The notes below the pieces were generated by a model. The model saw only the letters and a program-made list of their open reading frames with translations, made no database searches and was not told the DNA's origin. 64,000 nt of DNA from Mucilaginibacter sp. PPCGB 2223 (GTDB lineage Bacteria > Bacteroidota > Bacteroidia > Sphingobacteriales > Sphingobacteriaceae), in contig NZ_MDJS01000001.1 in the NCBI RefSeq assembly GCF_001705515.1, positions 2,418,001 through 2,482,000 on the forward strand, in the 5' to 3' direction. The number at the start of each line of letters is the position of its first letter. The first letter of the stretch is position 1. Position numbers and translations under genes: made by a program. This document shows positions 53,744 to 61,674 of the stretch, one piece after another.

Positions 53744-54657
53744 TTCATCACATTCTCCCTGTCCACAGCCAGTTGCGCTATCAGCGCGTCGAGGCCGTTA
53801 AAGCGGATGTCGCTGCGCACAAAATGGTGGAAATGCATCCGGATCTTCTGGTCGTAAATATCTTCGGCGAAATCAAAAATATTCACTTCGATGTTGCGCG
53901 TCATCCCGTTAATAGTGGGGCGGTGGCCTATGTAGGCCATGCCTTTATAGGTTTTATCGTGCACATCAACCGTTACCGCGAAAATGCCGTCGGCAGGGAT
54001 CAGTTTATAGCTTTCGCCGATGAGGATATTGGCTGTAGGGTAACCCAGCTGACGGCCCAACTGGTCGCCGCGGATAACCTTGCCAGTGATGAAGAAGGGA
54101 TAACCCAGAAACTGGTTGGCAAGGTCGACCTGGTCGTTCAGCAGCGCGGTGCGTATTTTGGTCGAGCTTACGGCTACGGCGTTAATGTCCTGTTCGGGTA
54201 TCTCGATCACTTCGTAATCAAACTCCCGGCTTAGCCGTTGCAGGTCTTCCAGGCCGCCCTTGCGGTCTTTGCCAAAGCGGTGATCGTAACCTATCACTAT
54301 TTTTTTTACGCCGATGCGGGCCACCAGCACATCGTGGATATACTCCAGTGCCGACAGGTTCGAGAAGTCGCGCGAAAACGGCGTCACGATCAGGTGGTCG
54401 ACTCCCAAACCCTCCAGCAGTTCGGCCTTTTCGGCAATGGTGGTGATCAGTTTCAGGTCCTGGTCCTCGGGGTTCAGTATCATGCGCGGGTGCGGGAAGA
54501 AGGTGAGTATCACACTCTCGCCACCCGACTCTTTAGCCAGTTCGGTTATTTTGGATATGATTTTACGGTGGCCCATGTGCACCCCGTCAAAGGTGCCAAT
54601 GGTTACCACGGCGTTTGCCACGGGCGTAAATTCGTTGATGTTATGGTATATTTTCAT
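53731..54657 (-). CDS. ribF: Bifunctional riboflavin kinase/FAD synthetase
   Basis: RibF phosphorylates riboflavin to FMN and adenylylates FMN to FAD. The N-terminal FAD-synthetase domain has VVTIGTFDGVHMGHRKII near residue 20, with the nucleotidyltransferase HxGH-type motif, and VIGYDHRFGKDRKGG near 120. The kinase domain includes GQLGRQLGYPTANI (here GDQLGRQLGYPTAN) near 190 and PTINGM. Start 54657 (MKIYHN) is preferred. The length is 308. It lies after truB on the same strand. Confidence 0.95.
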   Translation of the reverse strand: MKIYHNINEFTPVANAVVTIGTFDGVHMGHRKIISKITELAKESGGESVILTFFPHPRMILNPEDQDLKLITTIAEKAELLEGLGVDHLIVTPFSRDFSNLSALEYIHDVLVARIGVKKIVIGYDHRFGKDRKGGLEDLQRLSREFDYEVIEIPEQDINAVAVSSTKIRTALLNDQVDLANQFLGYPFFITGKVIRGDQLGRQLGYPTANILIGESYKLIPADGIFAVTVDVHDKTYKGMAYIGHRPTINGMTRNIEVNIFDFAEDIYDQKIRMHFHHFVRSDIRFNGLDALIAQLAVDRENVMKLLG

Positions 54658-54689
54658 TAGGTTAGATAACAACCTTTGCTTTTTTCACT

Positions 54690-54777
54690 GTGATTTCGAT
54701 CCCGGCACTTCGGGAGAGAAATCTTCCGCAGGCGAACGGTCTGCAGAAGAAGATCTCTCAAATCTTTCGAGATGACA
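54690..54777. repeat. TGTGAT...ATGACA element between truB and ribF
   Basis: The segment carries CGATCCCG, the ATCTTCCGCAG / CTGCAGAAGAAGAT inverted repeat and the end CGAGATGACA, a diverged member of the 51036 family. Confidence 0.55.
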
Positions 54778-54802
54778 ATCTTATTTAATTTCGTTTCCAA
54801 CA

Positions 54803-55531
54803 CTACGCGCCCGACTCTGCAACCGTTGCTTTCCGCTCCCTGATATAATTCACCAGCTCCATCACCTCGTAAGCATCCTCCACCTTAAACTCTCCGCTGC
54901 GGGTGCGGCAAAGCTTGCTTAAATAAGCACCGTTGCCCAGGGTGCGGCCAAAGTCGTGCACCAGGCTGCGTATGTAAGTACCCTTGCTGCAAACCACCCT
55001 AAAATCAATTTCGGGCAGGGCGATGCGGGTAAGCTCAAACTCGCTGATGCTGACAAAGCGGGCGCGTTGCTCTACCTCTTCGCCACGGCGGGCTTTTTCG
55101 TACAGGCGCTCGCCGTTTATTTTTACGGCCGAGTGCGCAGGCGGGTATTGCTGTATATCGCCGGTAAACTGCGCACAGTTGGCCAGTATCTGTTCGGTTG
55201 TGATATTGCCGATGTCGAAAGTCTGGCCGACTTCGGTTTCCATATCGTAGCTGGGCGTGGTTGCACCTAAGATCATGGTACCGGTATATTCCTTTTCGCT
55301 GGCCTGGTAGGTATCAATCTGTTTGGTAAGCTTGCCGGTGCATATCAGCAGCAGGCCCGTAGCCAGCGGATCTAAAGTACCGGCATGGCCAACTTTAAGC
55401 TTAAGCGGTTTGAGCGAGTTGCGTATCTTGCCTACCACGTCGAAGCTCGTCCACCGGTAGGGTTTGTTTACAAGCAGCAGTTCGCCTTCGGCAAAGTTAA
55501 AATCGCGGAATTTGTTCGGAACAGAAATCAA
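54803..55531 (-). CDS. truB: tRNA pseudouridine-55 synthase TruB
   Basis: TruB makes pseudouridine 55 in the T-loop of tRNAs. The catalytic Asp is in VGHAGTLDPLATGLL, and the KPYRWTSFDVVGKIRN start, the YTGTMILGATTPSYDMETEV block and the KGTYIRSLVHDFG block are conserved. No ATG fits the family N-terminus; the nearest ATG would add over 80 unrelated residues and run through a REP. TTG at 55531 gives ISVPNKFRDFNFAEGELLLVNKP, a normal start, and a 242-residue protein. Confidence 0.9.
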   Translation of the reverse strand: MISVPNKFRDFNFAEGELLLVNKPYRWTSFDVVGKIRNSLKPLKLKVGHAGTLDPLATGLLLICTGKLTKQIDTYQASEKEYTGTMILGATTPSYDMETEVGQTFDIGNITTEQILANCAQFTGDIQQYPPAHSAVKINGERLYEKARRGEEVEQRARFVSISEFELTRIALPEIDFRVVCSKGTYIRSLVHDFGRTLGNGAYLSKLCRTRSGEFKVEDAYEVMELVNYIRERKATVAESGA

Positions 55532-55597
55532 ATCAAAAAAAGCTGTTAGTGCGCCGCAAATATCGCACTTAAAATTCGAATAACATATTGCGCGCAC

Positions 55598-55621
55598 GTT
55601 GTTGGTAATAACACTGGCAAC
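55598..55621. repeat. Degenerate REP palindrome
   Basis: GTTGTTGGTA-ATAA-CACTGGCAAC; arms complementary except for two positions. Confidence 0.45.
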
Positions 55622-55691
55622 CCGCTGGTTAAATTTGCCTGTTTTAAAAACTATTATGTATTTTTCGGTATTGAATTTATCCCCTAAACTA

Positions 55692-55934
55692 ATGAACAAC
55701 CAACCCAGCCCCGCTCCGGTTAAAAAAAACTGGACCAACCCCGAACTCGTTTTAATATCTGCCAATATCATCGCGGTTAAACACCATCCATCAGTACACG
55801 AAGGCACCGGACATCTTCAACGAGTTGTTGCGAACACTTATTTTTTTAACCCTTCGGGCAAAGGCTTCCTTATCTCAACATCTACAGGGATAGCTAAATC
55901 TCCTCATGGGCATATATCGTCGGCAGCATCGTAA
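55692..55934 (+). CDS. Short RiPP-precursor-like peptide, copy 1 (80 aa)
   Basis: Starting at 55692, the peptide reads MNNQPSPAPVKKNWTNPELVLIS and continues with HHPSVHEGTGH. The segment KxWxxPELVLIS recurs in two nearby peptides, followed in two of them by HPxxHExT. A conserved hydrophilic-to-hydrophobic leader plus a variable, Ser/Thr/Gly-rich tail is the layout of RiPP precursors (lasso-like or grasp-type). No modifying enzyme lies in the window. It could also be an unmodified secreted peptide or toxin. Confidence 0.6.
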   Translation: MNNQPSPAPVKKNWTNPELVLISANIIAVKHHPSVHEGTGHLQRVVANTYFFNPSGKGFLISTSTGIAKSPHGHISSAAS

Positions 55935-55962
55935 AGGCGCTTTTATTGCAGCTCCGACTGCT

Positions 55963-55990
55963 TTGTTGTTGGTGACGACACCAACAACAA
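55963..55990. repeat. REP palindrome with 12-bp arms
   Basis: TTGTTGTTGGTG-ACGA-CACCAACAACAA, located between peptide copy 1 and the YceI terminator. Confidence 0.85.
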
Positions 55991-56034
55991 GCGTAGCATT
56001 TGAGCATGTATCTTTAATCACCTTATCCTGAAGC

Positions 56035-56065
56035 AAAAAACCCCTGCCGTTACAGCAAGGGTTTT
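56035..56065 (-). terminator. Terminator after YceI gene
   Basis: Minus-strand AACCCTTGC pairs with GGCAGGGGTT (one mismatch), with T run to 56035. Confidence 0.65.
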
Positions 56066-56110
56066 ATAATAGCAGATAAGCGGCTTTCGCCTTTTACCTT
56101 TTAGCTTTAA

Positions 56111-56689
56111 TTAGTTTTGGCCAAACTCGCCGTTAGCGACAATAGTAATATCATCGCTTAACATAGCGCTGCCAAAGCCTGCGCCTACGCCAAAATCTTT
56201 ACGGTTAAGGCTGCCGGCAATTTTAAAACCTGCAACCGGTTTTTTGTTCATGCCGGTGCCGGTACGCACCACAGCGTTTAAAGTAACCGGTTTGGTAACG
56301 CCGTGCAGGGTTAAGTTACCTACAATGGTATAAGTGTTAGCGCCTGTTTTTTTAAAGCTGGTGCTTTTAAAGGTAAGGGTTGGGTATTTGGCAACATCTA
56401 AAAATGCATCGCTTTTTACGTGTTTATCGCGGGCATCGTTATCGGTGTTCAGGCTGCCTGCATCGGCAGTAAAATCAATTACCGCATTGCTGAAATCATC
56501 ACCCGATGTGGTGATGGTAGCATCGAAGCTTTTAAACGAGCCTTCAACATCGCTGATACCCATGTGGGTAATGGTAAATGTTAATTTTGAGTGTGCTTTA
56601 TCAACCGTCCAGGTTGCCGGTGCAATGGTTTTAAACGAAAACAATACCGCCGTAAAGGCTACTGCTGCTAATAATGATAACTTCTTCAT
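56111..56689 (-). CDS. YceI-family secreted protein
   Basis: The 192-residue protein has a signal peptide (MKKLSLLAAVAFTAVLFSF) and the YceI lipocalin-like fold: WTVDKAHSKLTFTITHMGISDVEGSF near residue 28, ATITTSGDD, and GNLTLHGVTKPVTL near 128. YceI proteins bind polyisoprenoids or similar lipids in the periplasm. No cytochrome b561 gene is adjacent. It is full length with its own terminator. Confidence 0.94.
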   Translation of the reverse strand: MKKLSLLAAVAFTAVLFSFKTIAPATWTVDKAHSKLTFTITHMGISDVEGSFKSFDATITTSGDDFSNAVIDFTADAGSLNTDNDARDKHVKSDAFLDVAKYPTLTFKSTSFKKTGANTYTIVGNLTLHGVTKPVTLNAVVRTGTGMNKKPVAGFKIAGSLNRKDFGVGAGFGSAMLSDDITIVANGEFGQN

Positions 56690-56988
56690 TTTTCTGTGTT
56701 TTTAATTTTTATAGTTTGATTTTTTAAAATATGCTGCATTTTTGCGCTCAGCTTGTCTGCGCTGTTGCAATTGTAACACAAATATACGATGTTATTACAT
56801 GTTGCAACATCTAATTTTTTATTTTTTACTTTTTGATGAGAATAACTTTACGGGCAAGCCCGGTAAAAAGGTAAACCGGTACGTCTTTTTTAAAGCTCGC
56901 GTTCCCCCTTCTGCTGCTGTTAAAAATATTAAAAAGCTTGCCTTTTATCGCCATGGGTGTTACCTTTAATCAAATCCCGAAAAGCACC

Positions 56989-57345
56989 ATGAAAGCAGCA
57001 TTTACCTTCGCACTGATATTTTGCTTAGCTCCGACAGGCGTTAAGGCACAAACTCCCGCCACCAAAAACAACGGGCCATTTAAAACGGATAGTTTAACCT
57101 GGCACATGCCCCAAACACCCAACGCGTTAAACCAGTTGTTGTTAAATAAGCTTACCACAGCCGAGCAGCTAAAGGGCCCCGTTAACAACGCCCCCGGCAA
57201 TGCGTTGCTGGTATACAGCACCATGCCCGTAAAACACCTGGGCGGCAATTACAAAATGCCTGTTGTAAGGCCCAGCGGCACAAACGACAAAATGGCTAAA
57301 CAGGTAACTGTAGTAAACCCGCTCGCCGAACTGCCCAAACCCTGA
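56989..57345 (+). CDS. Small secreted protein, unknown
   Basis: Start 56989 gives signal peptide MKAAFTFALIFCLAPTGVKAQ and a 118-residue product. The mature part is Asn/Pro/Lys-rich and low in aromatic residues, with SLTWHMPQTPNALNQLLLNK and a C-terminal VNPLAELPKP. No family is recognised. It lies between the RiPP-like peptides, so a link with them is possible but not shown. Confidence 0.6.
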   Translation: MKAAFTFALIFCLAPTGVKAQTPATKNNGPFKTDSLTWHMPQTPNALNQLLLNKLTTAEQLKGPVNNAPGNALLVYSTMPVKHLGGNYKMPVVRPSGTNDKMAKQVTVVNPLAELPKP

Positions 57346-57369
57346 TCAGCGCCCCGGGTTATTCCTTTT

Positions 57370-57582
57370 TCACTTTTTATCTTTCGGCTTAACCGGCAAT
57401 GCCTTTTTAACCAGTTGGTAGAAGGCAGGCGGTTGTACCAGCTGGCTGTTGTCGCCCGTGCCGGGCCAGGTATCTGATGGCTGGTTTACATCGTACTGGC
57501 TGATGAGTACCAGTTCGGGCGTTTTCCATGTTTTTTTACCCGGCTGTTTGTTTTGCGGCCGGTGCTCGGTGTTGTTTTTCAT
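57370..57582 (-). CDS. Short RiPP-precursor-like peptide, copy 2 (70 aa)
   Basis: The peptide reads MKNNTEHRPQNKQPGKKTWKT then PELVLISQYDVNQ, with the same K-x-W-x-x-PELVLIS segment as copies 1 and 3. The tail diverges (DTWPGTGDNS) and lacks the HPxxHE motif. The conserved leader and variable tail favour a precursor peptide. It is on the opposite strand to the other two. Confidence 0.6.
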   Translation of the reverse strand: MKNNTEHRPQNKQPGKKTWKTPELVLISQYDVNQPSDTWPGTGDNSQLVQPPAFYQLVKKALPVKPKDKK

Positions 57583-57935
57583 AGTAGTTGCAGGTAATTG
57601 CCATGCAAGGGGCAGAGCCTGGCAGGTAAATTAAATAAGTTACGTGCTGTAGCTGCTATCGGTTGCCTGCCGAAAAATTGTTGCTGTAGATGCGTTTTTT
57701 GGCCTCCCTAACGGTTAACAAATATGCTTTAAAATGCCTCATGGCCTTTTTGAGGTGATAACAAAGTGCGGCTGAACACTTCAGCACCGGTAAGTGAAAA
57801 ACACCTTTTTTTATCGGCCGGCCTGCCGGTACACATATTACGGGCCCTGTGGTGCAAGGCAGCCTAAACGCCCTGATAATGAACATCTGCCTTTTTTGTT
57901 ATTTTTGACTGTGAATTTTGATCCCCCTTTTTATG
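57583..57935. other. Gap without a convincing gene
   Basis: Between peptide copies 2 and 3 the minus strand is open for 76 codons (57656-57886), but the translation has no family signal. A short inverted repeat GCTGAA-CAC-TTCAGC lies at 57771-57785. Confidence 0.4.
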
Positions 57936-58169
57936 ATGATTAACCCCGAGAACACCGCATTGCGCGGCAAGACGTTTGCCGCTACGGCAAAAAAGGCCTG
58001 GAACAACGGCCCCGAACTGGTTTTAATAAGCAGTAATGAAGTTAATGCCAAGAGCCATCCTAACGCACACGAAAGTACTGCCAGCATATTTATAAAAAGC
58101 GGCGTGCCGTTTGTTACCAATAATGCATCGTATTCTTTCCAGGGTACCATAAACCAGGCGGTATCGTAG
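57936..58169 (+). CDS. Short RiPP-precursor-like peptide, copy 3 (77 aa)
   Basis: Starting at 57936 (or the adjacent ATG 57933), the peptide contains KKAWNNGPELVLISSNEVNAK and SHPNAHESTAS, clearly related to copy 1 (NPELVLISANIIAVK; HHPSVHEGTGH). The tail is rich in Ser, Asn, Thr and Gly. It is followed 58 bases later by a REP palindrome. No signal peptide is seen. Confidence 0.6.
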   Translation: MINPENTALRGKTFAATAKKAWNNGPELVLISSNEVNAKSHPNAHESTASIFIKSGVPFVTNNASYSFQGTINQAVS

Positions 58170-58227
58170 GGTTTATTGTTAGTGATGGGCTGAGCGGCAC
58201 GAAAAATAACACCTCACGGATGAACGG

Positions 58228-58251
58228 TTTGTTGGTGGTAACACCAACAAA
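58228..58251. repeat. REP palindrome with GATGAACGG flank
   Basis: TTTGTTGGTG-GTAA-CACCAACAAA, preceded by CACGGATGAACGG, a flank also found (inverted) at 62473 and 63418. Confidence 0.85.
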
Positions 58252-58312
58252 GGGAGCAGTAAGGATAATGCAAAGGCTTCTTTAATCCTTGTTCCTTGCT
58301 CTTTCAACCCCC

Positions 58313-59095
58313 TCACCCCAACCACTCCGCAATATCCACCCCGGCCAGCAGCAGGTCGTCAAACAGGGCGAAGAGGATAAGGCGTTTCATTTCGGCAATT
58401 ACTTTTTGCTGAGCGTTGCCGGCCAGCAGGTCGGCAAGGTTTTGGCGCAGGCGTTCGCGCTCGTTGGGGTAAATGCATGGCTGGCTGTAGCGGCGTTTCA
58501 GGTTTTGCTTTGCCTGCTCAAAAAACTGTGCTTCACGCTGCTCATCGTAGGGTATCTTACCCGCCTGGTTAATGATATCGAACACCAGGTTACCATAATC
58601 AGTATATGCGCCGGTATTTTTATATTGATTGAAGGCTGTGCAAACACGGTTACGGCGTATGGCGGCCAGTTCGGCTTCGGTAGGTTGTTTTTTTGGGGGC
58701 AATGCCGGGGCTTGCTGCTGTTTTAAGGCTTCGGCGCGGGCGCTGCTGTGGTAGTGGCTGCTTAAAAAGTGCATAAAGGTGGCCACGTTTAACCCATAAA
58801 ATTCGCCGAAGGCGCGCAGGATACCCCGGTTTATGGCCAGGGGTATCTCGCTGAGCCTGATGCCGGGCAGGTGCCGGCATACTTCGGCAGGCATGGTTTG
58901 TACGAGGTATTGGATCTCGTCGGCACGATCGTCGGCACGGAGGCCCATATCGGCAAAAGCCTTGGCCATAGCCTGCGCCAAAACATACTCCAGCTGGGCG
59001 GGCCGGGCGTTAATGGCTTTTGGCCCCTGCAGGGCCAGTTGCAGCTTAAACGCCGGGGAGGCTGCTGCAGTTAAGGGGTTGGTAAGGGTGTTCAT
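58313..59095 (-). CDS. Hypothetical protein of phage-like early module
   Basis: The 260-residue product is helical, basic and Gln/Ala/Arg-rich, with a RRNRVCTAFNQYK segment near residue 150 and an acidic C-terminus ending DIAEWLG. It has no signal peptide or membrane segment. It follows the replisome-organizer-like gene on the same strand. This pairing suggests a role in phage or plasmid replication, but I do not recognise the family. Confidence 0.6.
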   Translation of the reverse strand: MNTLTNPLTAAASPAFKLQLALQGPKAINARPAQLEYVLAQAMAKAFADMGLRADDRADEIQYLVQTMPAEVCRHLPGIRLSEIPLAINRGILRAFGEFYGLNVATFMHFLSSHYHSSARAEALKQQQAPALPPKKQPTEAELAAIRRNRVCTAFNQYKNTGAYTDYGNLVFDIINQAGKIPYDEQREAQFFEQAKQNLKRRYSQPCIYPNERERLRQNLADLLAGNAQQKVIAEMKRLILFALFDDLLLAGVDIAEWLG

Positions 59096-59116
59096 TAGCT
59101 TATATGTTTGCCCCCG

Positions 59117-59217
59117 TCTAAATCTCCCCCGTCAGGGGAGGCTTTTGATGAGCTTGTTTTATGATATTGAGTATTAGGCCCTCCCTTCGGGGGAGGGTTT
59201 GAGCGGGGCCATATTTA
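59117..59217. repeat. Two GC-rich hairpin repeats (leuS-insert type)
   Basis: CTAAATCTCCCCCGTCAGGGG (about 59117-59137) and CCCTCCC-TTC-GGGGGAGGG (59179-59197) followed by GAGCGGGGCC. The second overlaps the end of the 59174 gene, encoding its last residues. Confidence 0.5.
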
Positions 59218-59944
59218 GCGCCTGTTCAAAAACGCCGGCAATGTTGTTTATGCGGCCTGGTTTAGGCGCTGCGTTTTGCTGCTTAAAGTTTTGCAGCGGC
59301 CGGGCAAGCCAGTTTTTTGCCGTCAGGTACAAGGATGTATAGTTTTTATTGGGTTTGTAGTTTTGGATAGCGTCGAGCACGTTATTTACCTGCTGCGGGC
59401 TGTGGCCCGAATTAACAAGCTGCTCAAACTCGGTAACCCTGATACTTAAATGGCCAAAGGCGCGATAGATATTACTGTTATCTTTATTTACCTTATTGCC
59501 ATTATTTACTTTATTAGTTTTGTTACCCTGCTGTTTTTTGGCTGTTGCTTTGCTGTTATCCGGCTGTTTTACCTGCTGTTGCGGAGTTTGATAAACCGCA
59601 TTGTAAGTATCATATTTACAGATACGTATAATGGTTTGTTGTGTTTTTTCGGCTGTTCTTAAACTGATCATTTCTTCAGCGCAAAGCATATCCAAAAAGT
59701 TTTTAACCTTAGTTACCGACCAGCCCCAGCGCGCGCCCAGGAAGCGCAACGAGGCCGCCAGTTCGGCCCGGCCGTAGCTTATCAACCTGTTGTTGATTAC
59801 GGTTTTCATTTCGGCATCGTCGTACCGTGCCAGGGCAATCATATCGAGCCAGGCCTCGAAACGCGAGTAGGTGCGCTGCTCGAGCCAGAAGCCATGTTTA
59901 AACAGCTTACGGCTGATGGGGATAAAGTTGGATAATTGTGTCAT
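59174..59944 (-). CDS. Phage-type replisome organizer-like protein
   Basis: The 256-residue product begins with a winged-helix-like domain: SRKLFKHGFWLEQRTYSRFEAWLDMIALARY, then SLRFLGARWGWSVTKVKNFLDML and IIRICKYDTYN. This pattern is typical of Bacteroidota prophage replication proteins of DnaD-like/replisome-organizer type. A Lys/Asn/Gln-rich linker (NKTNKVNNGNKVNK) separates it from a small C-terminal domain. Its last residues (LKPSPEGRA) are encoded by a GC-rich hairpin repeat, suggesting the original stop was changed by a repeat insertion. Confidence 0.7.
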   Translation of the reverse strand: MTQLSNFIPISRKLFKHGFWLEQRTYSRFEAWLDMIALARYDDAEMKTVINNRLISYGRAELAASLRFLGARWGWSVTKVKNFLDMLCAEEMISLRTAEKTQQTIIRICKYDTYNAVYQTPQQQVKQPDNSKATAKKQQGNKTNKVNNGNKVNKDNSNIYRAFGHLSIRVTEFEQLVNSGHSPQQVNNVLDAIQNYKPNKNYTSLYLTAKNWLARPLQNFKQQNAAPKPGRINNIAGVFEQALNMAPLKPSPEGRA

Positions 59945-60052
59945 CGGTAATTAAGTTATGGTTGGTACAGGTTGTTGGTGCGATAATCCATCGGCGCCGC
60001 TTTTTTTTTAGCAATATTATTCGTAAATTGCTTTATTAACTGCCTAATTAAC

Positions 60053-60247
60053 ATGGATAATCCGAACAAACTACCCCTGGAATATCTGTACAATTGCCCC
60101 AGATGCGGCGTTCCTTTTCATGCGCGTATCCACCGGAGCTGGCTCATCAAACGTTTTTTTCCGAAATGGCCCGTCCGCAGGTTTTTTTGCGGCGACTGCC
60201 TTAAAAAGTATTACATTAAGATAGATGCGGACGATATTGATAAATAG
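60053..60247 (+). CDS. Zinc-ribbon protein, paralogue A (64 aa)
   Basis: The protein contains YNCPRCGVPFHARIHRSWLIK and, 20 residues on, RRFFCGDCLKKYYIKI. The two CxxC pairs form a likely zinc ribbon, and basic residues between them suggest nucleic-acid contact. It is strongly similar to the next gene. No family name is known to me. It is transcribed opposite to the phage-like minus-strand genes. Confidence 0.7.
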   Translation: MDNPNKLPLEYLYNCPRCGVPFHARIHRSWLIKRFFPKWPVRRFFCGDCLKKYYIKIDADDIDK

Positions 60248-60391
60248 GGCAGTTTTTTGTTTAGTTACCGGTTAATATTTGCGCGTTTTTGCGGCATCGT
60301 ACAATTAATACGCCATTTTGTTTTGTTTTTTTGACCGTTTTTTTTTCGACAGCGATATTTTTGTTATTATTGCGTAACAACACACGCAAAA

Positions 60392-60616
60392 TTGGTTGAT
60401 AAAGAATACAGGCCCAGGGCTTCGGCATATTATTGCCCGCGTTGCAACATCAAATTCCACGCGGTGATACACCGTAGCTGGTATATTAAACTGTTTTTCC
60501 CGAACAGGCCGGTACGCCGCTTTTTTTGTGCCCAATGCCTGCAAAAATACTATGTGCGGGTAAATATCCCATCGGCCGAAACGTATGCCGAAGAAGCCCC
60601 CGGCACTTCGAAATAG
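60392..60616 (+). CDS. Zinc-ribbon protein, paralogue B (74 aa)
   Basis: This has YYCPRCNIKFHAVIHRSWYIK and RRFFCAQCLQKYYVRV, in register with paralogue A over the whole core, with a longer acidic tail ending APGTSK. The only start is TTG at 60392. The pair arose by tandem duplication. Confidence 0.65.
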   Translation: MVDKEYRPRASAYYCPRCNIKFHAVIHRSWYIKLFFPNRPVRRFFCAQCLQKYYVRVNIPSAETYAEEAPGTSK

Positions 60617-60676
60617 TTAAGCTGTACATTAGCATCAAGGCGCCTTCACACAGTATCACAGCTATTACTTAAGTGA

Positions 60677-60907
60677 TTATAAATAAAACCCGCCTTTGGT
60701 ACAATTTGCGGTATAGTGCTCGCCGCGCGGATCGGTCATCCGTGTAAGCTTATCCTGCCGGGTTAGTTTGTTGAGTCCCCGTTTAATTTTCGCCAGTAAA
60801 ATATTCTCGCCTTTAATGGCGTTTACAATAGCCTGCACGCGTTTGGCAGTTAACCACTCGCCCTGGTGGTTTTTACAGATCATCAGTATCAAATCGTTGG
60901 TTTCCAT
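60677..60907 (-). CDS. Small protein, possible winged helix (76 aa)
   Basis: It begins METNDLILMICKNHQGEWL and is basic with a helix-rich N-terminal two thirds (RVQAIVNAIKGENILLAKIKRGLNKL) and a beta-like tail containing the only later Cys. It has the size of small phage DNA-binding proteins. I cannot assign a family. It lies downstream of the 60967 gene. Confidence 0.55.
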   Translation of the reverse strand: METNDLILMICKNHQGEWLTAKRVQAIVNAIKGENILLAKIKRGLNKLTRQDKLTRMTDPRGEHYTANCTKGGFYL

Positions 60908-60909
60908 TA

Positions 60910-60990
60910 TTTTTGTTTATTAGTTCATTGATCATTAGTTCATTGGTCATACAGGATCACTAACGGCTAATGAACCAGTGAACCGATGAA
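60910..60990. repeat. Periodic tract of TTAGTTCATTG/AATGAAC type
   Basis: Two 15-base units TTAGTTCATTGATCA and TTAGTTCATTGGTCA, then TAATGAAC, CAGTGAAC, CGATGAAC with an 8-bp period. The second block overlaps the end of the 60967 gene. Confidence 0.5.
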
Positions 60991-61320
60991 CTCTTTTATA
61001 ACATCGCGGTAGTTTTCGTCCAGAAAAGTTTCCACATCGCGCGTACAGTTGGTAAACGGCTGTATGCTGCCGGTGGCGTCATCGTACCTGAAGGCTTCCC
61101 AGTAGTTTAGCCGCTCGGTAATGATGAAACTAATAAGCTCACTGCGGGTAATCGTGGTATCGTGCCACTGCGGCCTGTTATTTTTTAAAGTGAAATCCCT
61201 GCACCAGCTCGCCTCGTATGTTTTATCGGCGCCAACAATAATATCGTCAATGTATACTGCGGTTTTATCGGCAAACAGGTAGGTTAATAATTTATCTACT
61301 GCCGTAATTTCGGTTTCCAT
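60967..61320 (-). CDS. Hypothetical protein of phage-like module, 117 aa
   Basis: The acidic 117-residue product starts METEITAVDKLLTYLF and contains two Cys. It is the first minus-strand gene after the divergent repressor, in the position of an early phage gene under repressor control. I do not recognise the family. Confidence 0.55.
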   Translation of the reverse strand: METEITAVDKLLTYLFADKTAVYIDDIIVGADKTYEASWCRDFTLKNNRPQWHDTTITRSELISFIITERLNYWEAFRYDDATGSIQPFTNCTRDVETFLDENYRDVIKEFIGSLVH

Positions 61321-61623
61321 TGTGATTGCTCAATTAAAAGTTGTATTATTGTTGTACTAATTAAAATTTTAAGGGATTGGAATTTTAATGGGCTCTGTAC
61401 CCCGAGGTATGGGGCCTTGTTTTTTGCCACCTTTTTAAAGCCCTGCAGCGGCTTCAGCCCGTATCGAACCAGGTTGCCATGCCTGTTACCGCCCTGTTTA
61501 CTTTCTGTTTGTATAGTTTTACTTTACCAAACGCATTAAAACACATTGGTAATTGCCTGATTATTTGCATAATTGAAATATATTTTATTACTTTGATCAG
61601 CAACAATAGAACAAATGTAAATC

Positions 61624-61647
61624 TTTACTTTCATATTTGAAAGTAAA
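61624..61647. promoter_or_regulatory. Candidate operator of the S24 repressor
   Basis: TTTACTTTCA-TATT-TGAAAGTAAA is a perfect 10-bp inverted repeat with a 4-base spacer, 27 bases before the repressor start and in the divergent intergenic region. Such a dyad is the expected binding site for a dimeric HTH repressor. Confidence 0.6.
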
Positions 61648-61674
61648 ATGTAAAATATTTTTCAATTATTTGAT

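Noticed and set aside
57656..57886. 76-residue minus-strand frame between the RiPP-like peptides
   Set aside because: No family signal, poor start context and overlapping inverted repeats; kept only as a possibility.
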